Origin: JBCAWW01 sp039024315
Lineage (GTDB): Bacteria; Bacteroidota; Bacteroidia; J057
Length of the DNA: 23,695 bases
Reading direction: 5' to 3'
Assembly (NCBI GenBank): GCA_039024315.1
Contig: JBCCQN010000127.1
Location: 1 to 23,695 of the forward strand
The position numbers and the translations under genes are program-made. How positions within the stretch are numbered: the first letter of the stretch is position 1; each line of letters opens with the position of its first letter. Under the pieces are notes generated by a model. The model saw only the letters and a program-made list of their open reading frames with translations, was not told the DNA's origin and did no database searches. Of the stretch, positions 7,001 through 14,336 are shown piece after piece.

Positions 7001-9423
7001 GTACCGAGAAAAATATCTTGGGTGAATATTTTGGTTCGCTTACGACGATTGACAGGACGACCGGTTTCGTCAAATACAGTCATAAAGAAATCGGCTTCCA
7101 TCAAACCTGTATTGGCGTATTGAGGACTGAGCTTGAATTCTTCCTGCATCAGGCCAGACTCGTTGGTCTTGCCATTGCGGCGCTCCTTGCCAAAAGAATT
7201 ATTGAGTCCAGGGATACCAAAGTTGTAGGAGGAGTAATCTTTGGCGTAGAAGTAACGGCGACTGAGACTCATCTCTACTTCATAATTTCGTTCGGCAGCA
7301 GGAGGACCGAAAAAGTTTTCGGCTTTGGCCTCTACTTTAATGGGCTCATCCAAGTCGTATTCCTCTTGATTAAGGCTCAGATCTACTTTGATGCGGTCGG
7401 GCACAAATTCTTCTACCATGATACCCATCGAAGAGAGCAAAACATCACTAGCAGACCAAAGCTGAGCAGTATAGCGCCCAGTTTGCGCACTTACAGGCAG
7501 ACTAATTTCAGCTTCCATAGCCCCTTGCTTATCCAAATTTTTACGCAGACTGGTGAAAGCTCGTCCATCAGGGCTTAGGAGTTTGAGCTTGACGGGAATA
7601 TTGTCAGGAATAGCCCAATCATAATTTCTAGCGACACCAGCAAGATGAATGGTTTCGCCTGGACGATAGATATCGCGTTCTCCGTAAAGGAAGGCTTCTA
7701 CTCCAGCCGCATTTTCTCGACGACCTTCCACTTCAAAGCGGGAAGTACCAATGCGAGTTCTACTAAAAGGTAGATACGCGAACTCACCGTTCTGCGAAGC
7801 AGTAATCAAATTTACCTTGAAACCCTCGGCCATATCCTCTGGCAAAGTATAGGTAGCATAACCACTAGCATCGGTTTTTAATTGAGTAATTTCCTGATTG
7901 TTGCGACCGATGAGTTTGATATCGACTCCAGCGAGGGCCTGGGCGGTCTTGATAGAATTGGCAAATATGGAAACTTCTCGCTTACCCGCTTTGGCAATCA
8001 ACCCAATATCGGAACGACAGACAACTGTACGAGAACTAAGATAATAGGGATCGCGAGCCAGTAATTCGACCACATAGAGACCTGGATGACTAGGCAACTG
8101 ATCTTCAAAGTCAAGTTTCAGCAGCCTTTGATTGCCACTTAGGGGTAGCGTACTTGTATTGATTTCCGCTTCGTAAACCACATCCCCTTTCTCACTCGCC
8201 TGATAATATTGGTAGCCTCCTCCATAGTAGTAATCGTTATAGCCATAATCGTCGTAGTCATAATATTCGGTCATATAATACCCTCCTCCGAGGAAATGGA
8301 GGATATTGTTTTCATAAATTTTGACCACTCTTACTTGTACTTCCGGTACATTGATAATTTCGGCTTCAATCATCTGACTACCGGCCGTGCTGAGATAAAC
8401 GCTTTTATTGTCCTTAAACTTGATGCTAGGTCGAAGCTTACCAAATGAGACTTGTTGGCTGAAAGTATTTTTCAAATTCCCCCCTAAAACCCCTCTCAAT
8501 TTTTCGCGGATTTCAATGTCATAGGTTTGTTTCACACTGAATTCGGTACTCTTTAAACGCAACATTTGGCCATCGACCTCCACAGAAAAGGCTACTTGAG
8601 GCCGCACCGAAATAAAGCGCTTGATGTCTTGGGCCTTGACCTCCTGTGAGGTTTGGATGATAATTTCACCCTCACTTCCATCGTGCTGGGCTTTGACATT
8701 ATTGATGGTCAGCTTGAAAGGAGATGCTACACTAAAGTCTAGTTCTAGGCTTTCGGCCATAGGATTGGTACCATCAGCAGGGTGCATGACCGCACTAATG
8801 GTCCCTTCCAAATCAAGATCTTCATCACTCATGGGGACATCAGGAAAATATAGAGTTTGAGAAGCCCCTATTTCCTGCTTGTCTAGTTTGAAACTCTGGG
8901 CTTTACCGTCTATTTCTACCTTTAAATGCTTTTCTAAATCTGTGGGAGAAATGGCAGCATTAAAATCCAGATTTAAATGCAGAAAGGAACGCTCCTTATT
9001 TTGATCGCGAATATCCCAAAAGGCATGTTGTCCCAACAGATCCAAGGAAGGAGTAGAGAACTTAAACTTGAGTTCTCCCCCCAGAGAAAAGCCTTTTTTA
9101 TGTTTGAGGATTTCCTCAGTCAGCTTGGCCTCAAAACTAGTAGCTGGAGGTAGCTCTTTGAAGGGAGAAAATACCAGCTCTTTTTCGGAGCGCCAGCTAA
9201 ACCGCCCAGGTATAGGGGGTTGAAAAACTACATAGGCCGTACTATCCCATTGATTGAGAAAGGTATCGGCAATAAGCGCTTGATTAAAGGCAAAACTGAA
9301 GTTCCCTTGCTGAGGCACTATTTCGGAGAAATTGCGATCAACGAGCTGTACTTCGTTTTCGGGGATCGTACTACACGCAGCAAATAATACTACAGCGAGG
9401 GCAATAATCAGGTTTCTAAACAT
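4006..9423 (-). CDS. Bacterial alpha-2-macroglobulin-like lipoprotein (YfhM-type), thioester motif lost
   Basis: This 1805-residue protein begins with a lipoprotein signal (LFAAC, Cys17). An MG2 domain lies around residues 575-665 (GERDIYRPGETIHLAG). The central A2M domain lies around 1125-1220 (ASFWSGLLKTNSKGEVEYEV, then SGSLRVMVSAFNGKAFA). An alpha-helical thioester-type domain lies around 1340-1600 (MQLRSGGMTYWPQRG), followed by a C-terminal beta domain. Family members trap proteases that cleave a bait region, often using a Cys-Gln thioester in a GCxEQ motif. Here the aligned site reads Y-G-S-L-D-Y (Ser1345 to Tyr1348), so no thioester can form. Residues 379-407 are a tyrosine-rich insert (13 Tyr in 29). 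It is divergently paired with pbpC, its usual genomic partner, and is followed by an overlapping aminotransferase gene. It is somewhat longer than E. coli YfhM (about 1650 residues). It probably acts in the periplasm or at the outer membrane. Confidence 0.9.
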   Translation of the reverse strand: MFRNLIIALAVVLFAACSTIPENEVQLVDRNFSEIVPQQGNFSFAFNQALIADTFLNQWDSTAYVVFQPPIPGRFSWRSEKELVFSPFKELPPATSFEAKLTEEILKHKKGFSLGGELKFKFSTPSLDLLGQHAFWDIRDQNKERSFLHLNLDFNAAISPTDLEKHLKVEIDGKAQSFKLDKQEIGASQTLYFPDVPMSDEDLDLEGTISAVMHPADGTNPMAESLELDFSVASPFKLTINNVKAQHDGSEGEIIIQTSQEVKAQDIKRFISVRPQVAFSVEVDGQMLRLKSTEFSVKQTYDIEIREKLRGVLGGNLKNTFSQQVSFGKLRPSIKFKDNKSVYLSTAGSQMIEAEIINVPEVQVRVVKIYENNILHFLGGGYYMTEYYDYDDYGYNDYYYGGGYQYYQASEKGDVVYEAEINTSTLPLSGNQRLLKLDFEDQLPSHPGLYVVELLARDPYYLSSRTVVCRSDIGLIAKAGKREVSIFANSIKTAQALAGVDIKLIGRNNQEITQLKTDASGYATYTLPEDMAEGFKVNLITASQNGEFAYLPFSRTRIGTSRFEVEGRRENAAGVEAFLYGERDIYRPGETIHLAGVARNYDWAIPDNIPVKLKLLSPDGRAFTSLRKNLDKQGAMEAEISLPVSAQTGRYTAQLWSASDVLLSSMGIMVEEFVPDRIKVDLSLNQEEYDLDEPIKVEAKAENFFGPPAAERNYEVEMSLSRRYFYAKDYSSYNFGIPGLNNSFGKERRNGKTNESGLMQEEFKLSPQYANTGLMEADFFMTVFDETGRPVNRRKRTKIFTQDIFLGTKRSRYYNRTGQKVEIPLIAVDKKGKAMKNVEVRVRLIKKEYKTVMARQGSYFRYQSEPHDVILVDKQVTLNGTDYVFDYTPELTGRYELRVSRPGINSYVQTAFYAYGYGRTSYQSFQVNREGRIDIELDKEEYEVGNSAKVLIKTPFEGRLLVTVETDRVLKHYFLDTDKRSAMLDLPLQDAHVPNVYLTATLFKPHKVSDMPLTSAHGFAPIIVNQPKNELPISITAVEKSRSKTKQKIKIKSKPNTTLTVSVVDEGILQLTNFKTPDPYDFFYAKRALQVNSYDVYPFLYPEFSMGSGKPGGDGMDLARRINPLVNDRVKLASFWSGLLKTNSKGEVEYEVDIPEFSGSLRVMVSAFNGKAFAAKAQNITVADPLVISMGLPRFFSPGDTISVPVTLTNTTETASALTAKLQTEGPIKVVGSTSQNARLAASKEQRVYYQIAADYAIGQASVKVEADALGETFSQNINITVRPPSTLQKRSGAGKITVGQKTKVNPDLAEFLPQSVHLKLVVSKNPLVEFTDELERLLISRYGSLDYTVSSAFPQLYYGDFAKMILKNNDRNPNPAYHIQEAIKRLQLMQLRSGGMTYWPQRGYESWWGSIYAAHFLHEAKRAGYSIPEDMLEELQRYMVDKLKNVKVKPYYYNGSSRKEIYPQSVAYSLFVLALTGKPERSTMNYYKSRKNQLNLTSKYLLAAAYAIIGDRKSYKEVIPNSFQGEKADPSFGDEFISHVRDEALALYVLQIVSPDDPQIGTMAKHVSENLRNRPWMNTQERAFSFLSLGKIAEEAARTQAKATVLFDGKIVGTFTDKPVELTTDQPAQGSYEIITEGTGTLYYFWETEGISVDGSYVEEDNYMKVRKTFYNRDGGIVNPENLVQNDLVVVKLTIEGLSQARVENIAIADILPAGLEIENPRITTLPNIDWMKNRCREKYLDIRDDRIIFFTDLYGTGSCSFYYLARAVTPGTFKMGPASADALYRGEYHSYNGGGLVKIRPKQ
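7789..7806 (+). repeat. Dispersed hairpin repeat, copy 5 (inside the macroglobulin gene)
   Basis: GTTCTGCGAAGCAGTAAT, stem CTGC / GCAG, loop GAA, followed by CAAA. It lies in the coding region of the macroglobulin gene on the opposite strand, where its complement encodes ITASQN just before the MG2 domain. The reading frame stays open through it. Confidence 0.5.
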
Positions 9424-9489
9424 TTGGTTGTGAGAGTATTTAGTGGGTTACGGACAATATAAGAGATAGAACGAAAATAGGAAATGTAC

Positions 9490-9521
9490 CTACGCTAAAT
9501 AGTAGATTAGATTGAGCGTAG
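9490..9521. promoter_or_regulatory. 7-bp inverted repeat in the divergent macroglobulin/pbpC promoter region
   Basis: CTACGCT (9490-9496) and AGCGTAG (9515-9521) are perfect inverted copies separated by 18 bases. They sit near the middle of the 143-base gap between the two divergent genes. They could be an operator shared by both promoters or a hairpin in the pbpC leader. No exact TAnnTTTG box is present on either strand; the closest is TATTTTCG on the minus strand. Confidence 0.3.
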
Positions 9522-9539
9522 AGGATTTGTGGTATATCG

Positions 9540-9558
9540 TAGGGAAAACCCTATTTTT
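9540..9558 (+). promoter_or_regulatory. Small hairpin with T5 tract just before the pbpC start
   Basis: TAGGG-AAAA-CCCTA is followed by TTTTT, ending 8 bases before the pbpC ATG. It resembles a small terminator or attenuator, or a structure that shields the ribosome site. The stem is only 5 bp, so the effect may be slight. Confidence 0.3.
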
Positions 9559-9566
9559 CGTAAGCC

Positions 9567-11924
9567 ATGGAAATCATCAAGAAATTACCGACTCGTATCA
9601 AGAATTTATGGCGCAGATTGCCTCGATGGGGAAGACGCATGTCAAGGATAGTAGGAGCTGTTTTTGTCCTTTTCTCGATGCTCAATCTACTTTTCCCCCT
9701 TAGGGTAGATATTGAGTATTCTCCTATGTTGACGGATAGGCATGACAAAGTGCTTTATGGATTTTTGTCTTATGATGATAAGTGGCGGTTAAAACTATCA
9801 GAATCAGAGATTAGCGAGGAGCTAGAAAAAGCGATATTATTTAAAGAAGACCGCTATTTTTACTTCCACCCTGGTATCAATCCTCTTGCAGTGGGCCGAG
9901 CGGCCTTTAATAATATCGTTCGGCAACGCCGGACCTCTGGCGCTTCTACCATCAGTATGCAACTAGCTAGGCTGCTGGCACCCAAAAAAAGAACTTACCG
10001 AAACAAATTGGTAGAGATGTTTCGGGCCTTGCAGCTAGAATTGAAGTATAGCAAAAAAGAGATTTTATGCATGTACCTTAATCTGGTGCCATATGGGGGA
10101 AATATCGAGGGCATCAAGTCGGCATCTGAACTGTATTTTCAAAAATCGCCTCATCAACTTAGTCTAGCCGAGATTACCACGCTAGTCGTTATCCCTAATC
10201 GCCCCACCAGTTTGTCCATCGCCAAAGGCAATGGGGCAATCAAAATGGCCCGCAACAAGTGGTTGCGTAAGTTTGAAGCAGCAGCATTGTTTCCTCTTTC
10301 GGCCATCAGCGATGCGATAGGCGAAGAAGTTGTGATCGGCCAGCGAGTGATTCCGAGACAAAGTCCTCATTTGGCACGCAGACTCCGCAACGAAACACCA
10401 AGCATGCCGATCATCAAGACCAGTATTGATCTTGAAATCCAGCAGCAGGTACAGGAAATCGTAAAAAACCATATCCAAGGCATCGAAATCACAGGCATAC
10501 ACAATGCCGCAGCTATCGTAATCGACAATAAGACTTTGGATGTATTAGCTTATGTAGGGTCTCAGGATTTTTTCGATTCGAGAAACGCGGGTCAGGTCGA
10601 TGGAGTTAAAGCCATTCGAGCTCCAGGCAGTACTTTGAAGCCACTGCTTTATGCCATGGCCATAGACCAAGGCTTGATCACCAATCAAACCGTATTGTTG
10701 GACGTACCCATGCAATATGGTACTTATGAACCTGAAAATTTCGATGGCAGTTTTCAAGGAAAAATTACAGCTAGCCGCGCTTTGTCTCAATCCCTCAATG
10801 TCCCCGCCGTGCGATTGTTGGATCAGATCGGTGTTGCCAATTTTTTATCCAAATTAACACAAGCCCAATTTGGTCAAATCAAACAAGATCAAGAAAAGTT
10901 GGGCTTATCAGTGGTATTGGGAGGTTGTGGGGCTAGTCTAGAGGAATTGACAAGAATGTACACGGCTTTTGCCAATGGCGGGAGCTTAGGAAAGCTAAAT
11001 TATCGCGCTTCTTCCTCAAAGCCTGGCTCAACAGACATTGCGCTTATCTCTCCAGCAGCGGCCTACCTTATCACTGAAACCTTAACTGAATTGAGCCGAC
11101 CAGACTTACCGATACAATGGCACAATGCGAGTAATCTCCCTAAGGTAGCATGGAAAACAGGTACTTCGTACGGCCGTCGAGACGCATGGAGTATTGGCTA
11201 TCACCCCCAATACACCATCGGGGTTTGGGCCGGGAACTTTGATGGTTCGGGTGTTCCTGACTTATATGGAGCGGGTACTGCCGCTCCGTTGCTCTTCAAT
11301 ATTTTCAACCAATTGGCTCGGCCAGAGGGCAACAAATGGTTTGGTTTTGAAGAGGGACAATTAGCTTTCAGAGAAGTATGTAGTGAAAGTGGCTTAAAGC
11401 CTGAAAAATGGTGTCGCAATAAAGTCTTAGACATGGCGCTACCAGGTATTTCTCCCTATCAATATTGTGACCACATGCGGATCATTCCGATTCTGCCAGA
11501 TAGCAGTATGGCCTTTTGCACGGATTGTATGCCAGATACAGGATATGTCAATGTTCCCTTTCCTAATTATCCACCGGAACTTTTGCGGCACTATCAAAAG
11601 CAAAATATCGCCTACTCCCAACCCCCTCAGCACAATCCCGACTGTGAAAGGATTTTTTCTGAGGGCGGGCCTATAATTATTTCTCCCCAAGATGGCCTAG
11701 AGTACCTCATCATGGCAGAGGATACCAATGCAATCATGTTGAGTTGTCAAGTGGGGCCAGAAGTTCACACCGTTTACTGGTATATCAATGATCGTTTTGT
11801 TACTTCGGCTTCGCCGAACGAAAGTATTTTTAAGCAACTTCCACCGGGTAAAGTCAAAATTAGCTGTTCAGACGATAAGGGCCGAAATAGCCATGTGTCC
11901 ATTCTGATCAAAAACATAAACTAA
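9567..11924 (+). CDS. pbpC: Penicillin-binding protein 1C (bifunctional glycosyltransferase/transpeptidase)
   Basis: This 785-residue inner-membrane peptidoglycan synthase has a short cytoplasmic N-terminus and a membrane anchor around residues 30-50. The family 51 glycosyltransferase domain carries KEDRYFYFHPGINP with catalytic Glu94 and the GASTISMQLARLL motif. The transpeptidase domain has SxxK at Ser355 (GSTLK), SxN at Ser409 (SLN) and KTG at Lys530 (KTGTSYGRRDAW). A C-terminal Ig-like BiPBP_C domain follows (around 695-785). The PBP1C-specific order and the HPG variant separate it from PBP1A. Length is close to E. coli PBP1C (770). It is divergent from the alpha-2-macroglobulin gene, which in proteobacteria is usually in the same operon. 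The proposed role is repair of cell wall damaged during attack. Confidence 0.95.
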   Translation: MEIIKKLPTRIKNLWRRLPRWGRRMSRIVGAVFVLFSMLNLLFPLRVDIEYSPMLTDRHDKVLYGFLSYDDKWRLKLSESEISEELEKAILFKEDRYFYFHPGINPLAVGRAAFNNIVRQRRTSGASTISMQLARLLAPKKRTYRNKLVEMFRALQLELKYSKKEILCMYLNLVPYGGNIEGIKSASELYFQKSPHQLSLAEITTLVVIPNRPTSLSIAKGNGAIKMARNKWLRKFEAAALFPLSAISDAIGEEVVIGQRVIPRQSPHLARRLRNETPSMPIIKTSIDLEIQQQVQEIVKNHIQGIEITGIHNAAAIVIDNKTLDVLAYVGSQDFFDSRNAGQVDGVKAIRAPGSTLKPLLYAMAIDQGLITNQTVLLDVPMQYGTYEPENFDGSFQGKITASRALSQSLNVPAVRLLDQIGVANFLSKLTQAQFGQIKQDQEKLGLSVVLGGCGASLEELTRMYTAFANGGSLGKLNYRASSSKPGSTDIALISPAAAYLITETLTELSRPDLPIQWHNASNLPKVAWKTGTSYGRRDAWSIGYHPQYTIGVWAGNFDGSGVPDLYGAGTAAPLLFNIFNQLARPEGNKWFGFEEGQLAFREVCSESGLKPEKWCRNKVLDMALPGISPYQYCDHMRIIPILPDSSMAFCTDCMPDTGYVNVPFPNYPPELLRHYQKQNIAYSQPPQHNPDCERIFSEGGPIIISPQDGLEYLIMAEDTNAIMLSCQVGPEVHTVYWYINDRFVTSASPNESIFKQLPPGKVKISCSDDKGRNSHVSILIKNIN
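11799..11819 (-). repeat. Dispersed hairpin repeat, variant copy 6 (inside pbpC)
   Basis: On the minus strand it reads GTTCGGCGAAGCCGAAGTAAC, with stem TTCGGC / GCCGAA and loop GAA. The second core pair is G-C here, a third paired state compared with C-G and T-A in the other copies. It lies in the part of pbpC encoding TSASPNE in the C-terminal domain. It is more divergent than copies 1-5 because of two extra bases on the 3' side. Confidence 0.4.
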
Positions 11925-11938
11925 TTCCACTCCTCATT

Positions 11939-11955
11939 TATTTTTGTAAATAAAA
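11939..11955 (+). promoter_or_regulatory. AT-rich hairpin and TATTTTTG box between pbpC and the histidine kinase gene
   Basis: TTTATTT-TTGT-AAATAAA can form a 7-bp AT hairpin, a possible weak terminator for pbpC. Overlapping it, TATTTTTG (11939-11946) matches the Bacteroidota -7 consensus TAnnTTTG exactly, but I see no TTG at the -33 spacing. It may be the promoter of the histidine kinase gene, giving a leader of about 80 bases. Confidence 0.35.
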
Positions 11956-12030
11956 ATATTAATAGCTATTATGTTATTTCTGGCTGAATATTACTACCAA
12001 AGAATGCTTCACCTTGGATAACAGCTTTTA

Positions 12031-13914
12031 ATGGGAATCTCACATATTTCCACTCTTGCTCATTTGGCCATAAATCAATTATCCGATGAAATTTGCTGCC
12101 TAGATCTTGAAGGCAAAATTCATCTGGCTAACCATGCTATGGAACGAAGCTTGCTTCCTGATACTGCTTCCTTGATCGGCCACAACATTCTCTCTTTTCA
12201 ATTTGACTTGACCCAAAAGCAATGGCAAAAGATTTGGGATAGGCTCGCTTGCGAGCAAGAAGTAAAATGGTTAGGGCTGCATCTTCCTCATGTGGGCACC
12301 CCATACCCCGTAGAAGTGAGCCTTAAACTAATATCGGGTTCTTCAGGCAAAATTGCCCTTTATCAAGCCAAGGCCCATCAATCCGAAGTATTACTGGGAG
12401 ATTGGAAATTGGCAAGTGAGGAAGTTCAGGGCTTAAAAATGACCCCTAACGGTCTATTTCAAAAAGTCTTTGATCACTCACCCTTGGGTATCATATTGAG
12501 CTCTTCCTTGGGAGAGATATTATTGGCCAACAGTTCAATCTGCCAAAAACTTGGCTACGATGAGACTGAGCTTTATGAAAAAGACATATTTAGCCTTACA
12601 CACAGATTTGACCATAAGATTCACCACGCCCAGTTTTTGAGGCAAATCAAAGGAGAACTTGACCATTGTGAATCTAAACGCCGGTATCTCAAAGCAGATG
12701 GCTCTTACTTTTGGAGCAAAACCACCGAAAAAGTGGTGCGTAACGAACAAAAGGAGATTGAATACACGATCACAATGATCGAAGATATTTCAACTGAAAT
12801 TGAGGCTACCCAAAAACGAGAAGCTCAATACCAAACTCAACGCTTCATTTTTGACTCTTTACCAGTTATATTTTACCACAAAGACGACAAAAATAATATA
12901 ATCAACTGCAACGCTATGGCGGCGCAGTCGATGGGCATGACCGTCAAAGAATTAATCGGCTGTAATGCCATTCATATTCATCCCAACTTAGCTGAACAAT
13001 ATTTCAAAGATGATCTCGCCGTCATCAAGTCTGGCGAGCCAAGATTGGGCATTATCGAAAAGTATCAGACCCCAAAAGGGTCATATTGGGTCAAAACCGA
13101 TAAGATTCCTTACTATGAGCAAGATGGAACGATTAGCGGGGTTTTGATATTTGCCGTCGATATTTCAGATCTTAAACAGACCGAGGAGGAACTAAAAGCA
13201 AAAAATCTCACCTTAGAAAAGTACATCGAATCCAACTCCCAATTAGAAAACTTTGCCTTTATTGCCTCCCATGACCTCAAAGAACCCCTCCGGACGATCA
13301 GCAATTTTAGCCAGTTGCTCGCCAGAAGATATCAAGACAAATTAGGAGAAGATGGCAAAGAGTTTATCGAATTTATCAGTAGGGGATCGCAAAAACTAAA
13401 TCGCCTGATCAACGATCTATTGCTTTACTCCAGGGTAAATAACATGGAGCATATTGAAGAGGTAATTGATCCTCATTCCATCATCAGCCAAATCAACCAA
13501 CTCTTGGGGGCACAATTAGAAGAAACTAAAGCTCAATTTGTAGTAAAAAACCTACCCCTATTTGTAATTGGCTCTGAATCAAAACTGATCCAGCTTTTTC
13601 AAAATTTACTGAGTAATGCCCTCAAATTTCATCATCCAGAGCGTGAGCCCTACATAAGCCTCAACTGCATGGAAGTTGACAATAAATGGCAGTTTGCCCT
13701 TCAAGATAATGGCAGAGGTATCCCGACACAGTTTCAAGATAAAATCTTCAACCTTTTTGAAAAACTCCACAATGGCCACGAAATCAAAGGTTCGGGGATT
13801 GGCCTTGCCTTATGCAAACGGATAGTTGAACAGCATGGCGGGGAGATCTGGCTTGAATCAACAGCTGGAGTAGGCACTACTTTCTATTTCACATTAGCCC
13901 AAAAGACGACTTAG
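12031..13914 (+). CDS. Cytoplasmic PAS-domain sensor histidine kinase
   Basis: This 627-residue protein has no signal peptide or membrane segment, so it should sense an intracellular signal. Three PAS-like domains are visible. The first is around residues 5-115 and is the most divergent. The second is around 147-265 (FDHSPLGIILSSSLGEILLA, with a PAC-type end at YTITMIEDIS). The third is around 270-385 (FDSLPVIFYHKDD to GVLIFAVDIS). A short coiled coil links to HisKA with FIASHDLKEPLRTI, phosphoacceptor His414. The HATPase domain shows N (NLLSNALKFHH), G1 (DNGRGIP), F (IFNLFEKLH) and G2 (GSGIGLAL) boxes, all intact. The SHDLKEP motif is typical of bacteriophytochrome-like kinases, but no chromophore domain is present. 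No response regulator lies nearby, so it is an orphan kinase. Its stop overlaps the convergent cytochrome c gene by 4 bases. Confidence 0.92.
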   Translation: MGISHISTLAHLAINQLSDEICCLDLEGKIHLANHAMERSLLPDTASLIGHNILSFQFDLTQKQWQKIWDRLACEQEVKWLGLHLPHVGTPYPVEVSLKLISGSSGKIALYQAKAHQSEVLLGDWKLASEEVQGLKMTPNGLFQKVFDHSPLGIILSSSLGEILLANSSICQKLGYDETELYEKDIFSLTHRFDHKIHHAQFLRQIKGELDHCESKRRYLKADGSYFWSKTTEKVVRNEQKEIEYTITMIEDISTEIEATQKREAQYQTQRFIFDSLPVIFYHKDDKNNIINCNAMAAQSMGMTVKELIGCNAIHIHPNLAEQYFKDDLAVIKSGEPRLGIIEKYQTPKGSYWVKTDKIPYYEQDGTISGVLIFAVDISDLKQTEEELKAKNLTLEKYIESNSQLENFAFIASHDLKEPLRTISNFSQLLARRYQDKLGEDGKEFIEFISRGSQKLNRLINDLLLYSRVNNMEHIEEVIDPHSIISQINQLLGAQLEETKAQFVVKNLPLFVIGSESKLIQLFQNLLSNALKFHHPEREPYISLNCMEVDNKWQFALQDNGRGIPTQFQDKIFNLFEKLHNGHEIKGSGIGLALCKRIVEQHGGEIWLESTAGVGTTFYFTLAQKTT

Positions 13915-14336
13915 TCAATTTCGCACTTTTCCAGTGTATCGATGATACTTTGGTGGCTCTCTTTTTGTGTAGCCCCTCCCCACTCCATACGAACGAAGTT
14001 CACCAAAGCGCTCAACTCCACTGCTGTCAGCAATTCGTTTCCCGGCATCGGACGTTCATAAACTCTGCCATTGACCCTAATAGTATCAGTTTGTCCATAG
14101 CGAATAATACAAGTTAATTCGCTAAGGCTTAAGTTTTGCAGATAATCAGCCTTTGCCAAAGGCGGTACTAAACCTCGAAGACCCTGCCCGCGCTCCATAT
14201 GACAATTGCTACAATGTTGTAGATATATCCTTTGGCCTGCCGACTCCGTCGAACGCTCAGACACCGACCACCAGATGCCGATAATCCCGATGACCACTAA
14301 AGGCCACAAAAACCAACTAAGGGTTTTGAGGTTCAT
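13911..14336 (-). CDS. Membrane-anchored monoheme c-type cytochrome
   Basis: This 141-residue protein has an uncleaved N-terminal membrane segment (WPLVVIGIIGIWW). A class I cytochrome c domain follows, with the heme-binding motif CSNCH at residues 42-46 and a likely distal ligand Met97 in ERPMPGNE. The fold ends with helix VELSALVNFV. It should face the periplasm and carry single electrons, presumably to an oxidase or another terminal reductase. Its ATG lies 20 bases inside the SCO1 gene, which implies coupled translation. It is the last gene of the minus-strand operon, and the convergent kinase gene overlaps its stop, leaving no room for an intergenic terminator. Confidence 0.9.
   Translation of the reverse strand: MNLKTLSWFLWPLVVIGIIGIWWSVSERSTESAGQRIYLQHCSNCHMERGQGLRGLVPPLAKADYLQNLSLSELTCIIRYGQTDTIRVNGRVYERPMPGNELLTAVELSALVNFVRMEWGGATQKESHQSIIDTLEKCEID

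Noticed and set aside
6835..7578. A 247-codon open frame on the plus strand opposite the macroglobulin gene
   Set aside because: It lies wholly antisense to a well supported gene, has no recognisable domain, and its composition is that of a reverse-frame shadow.
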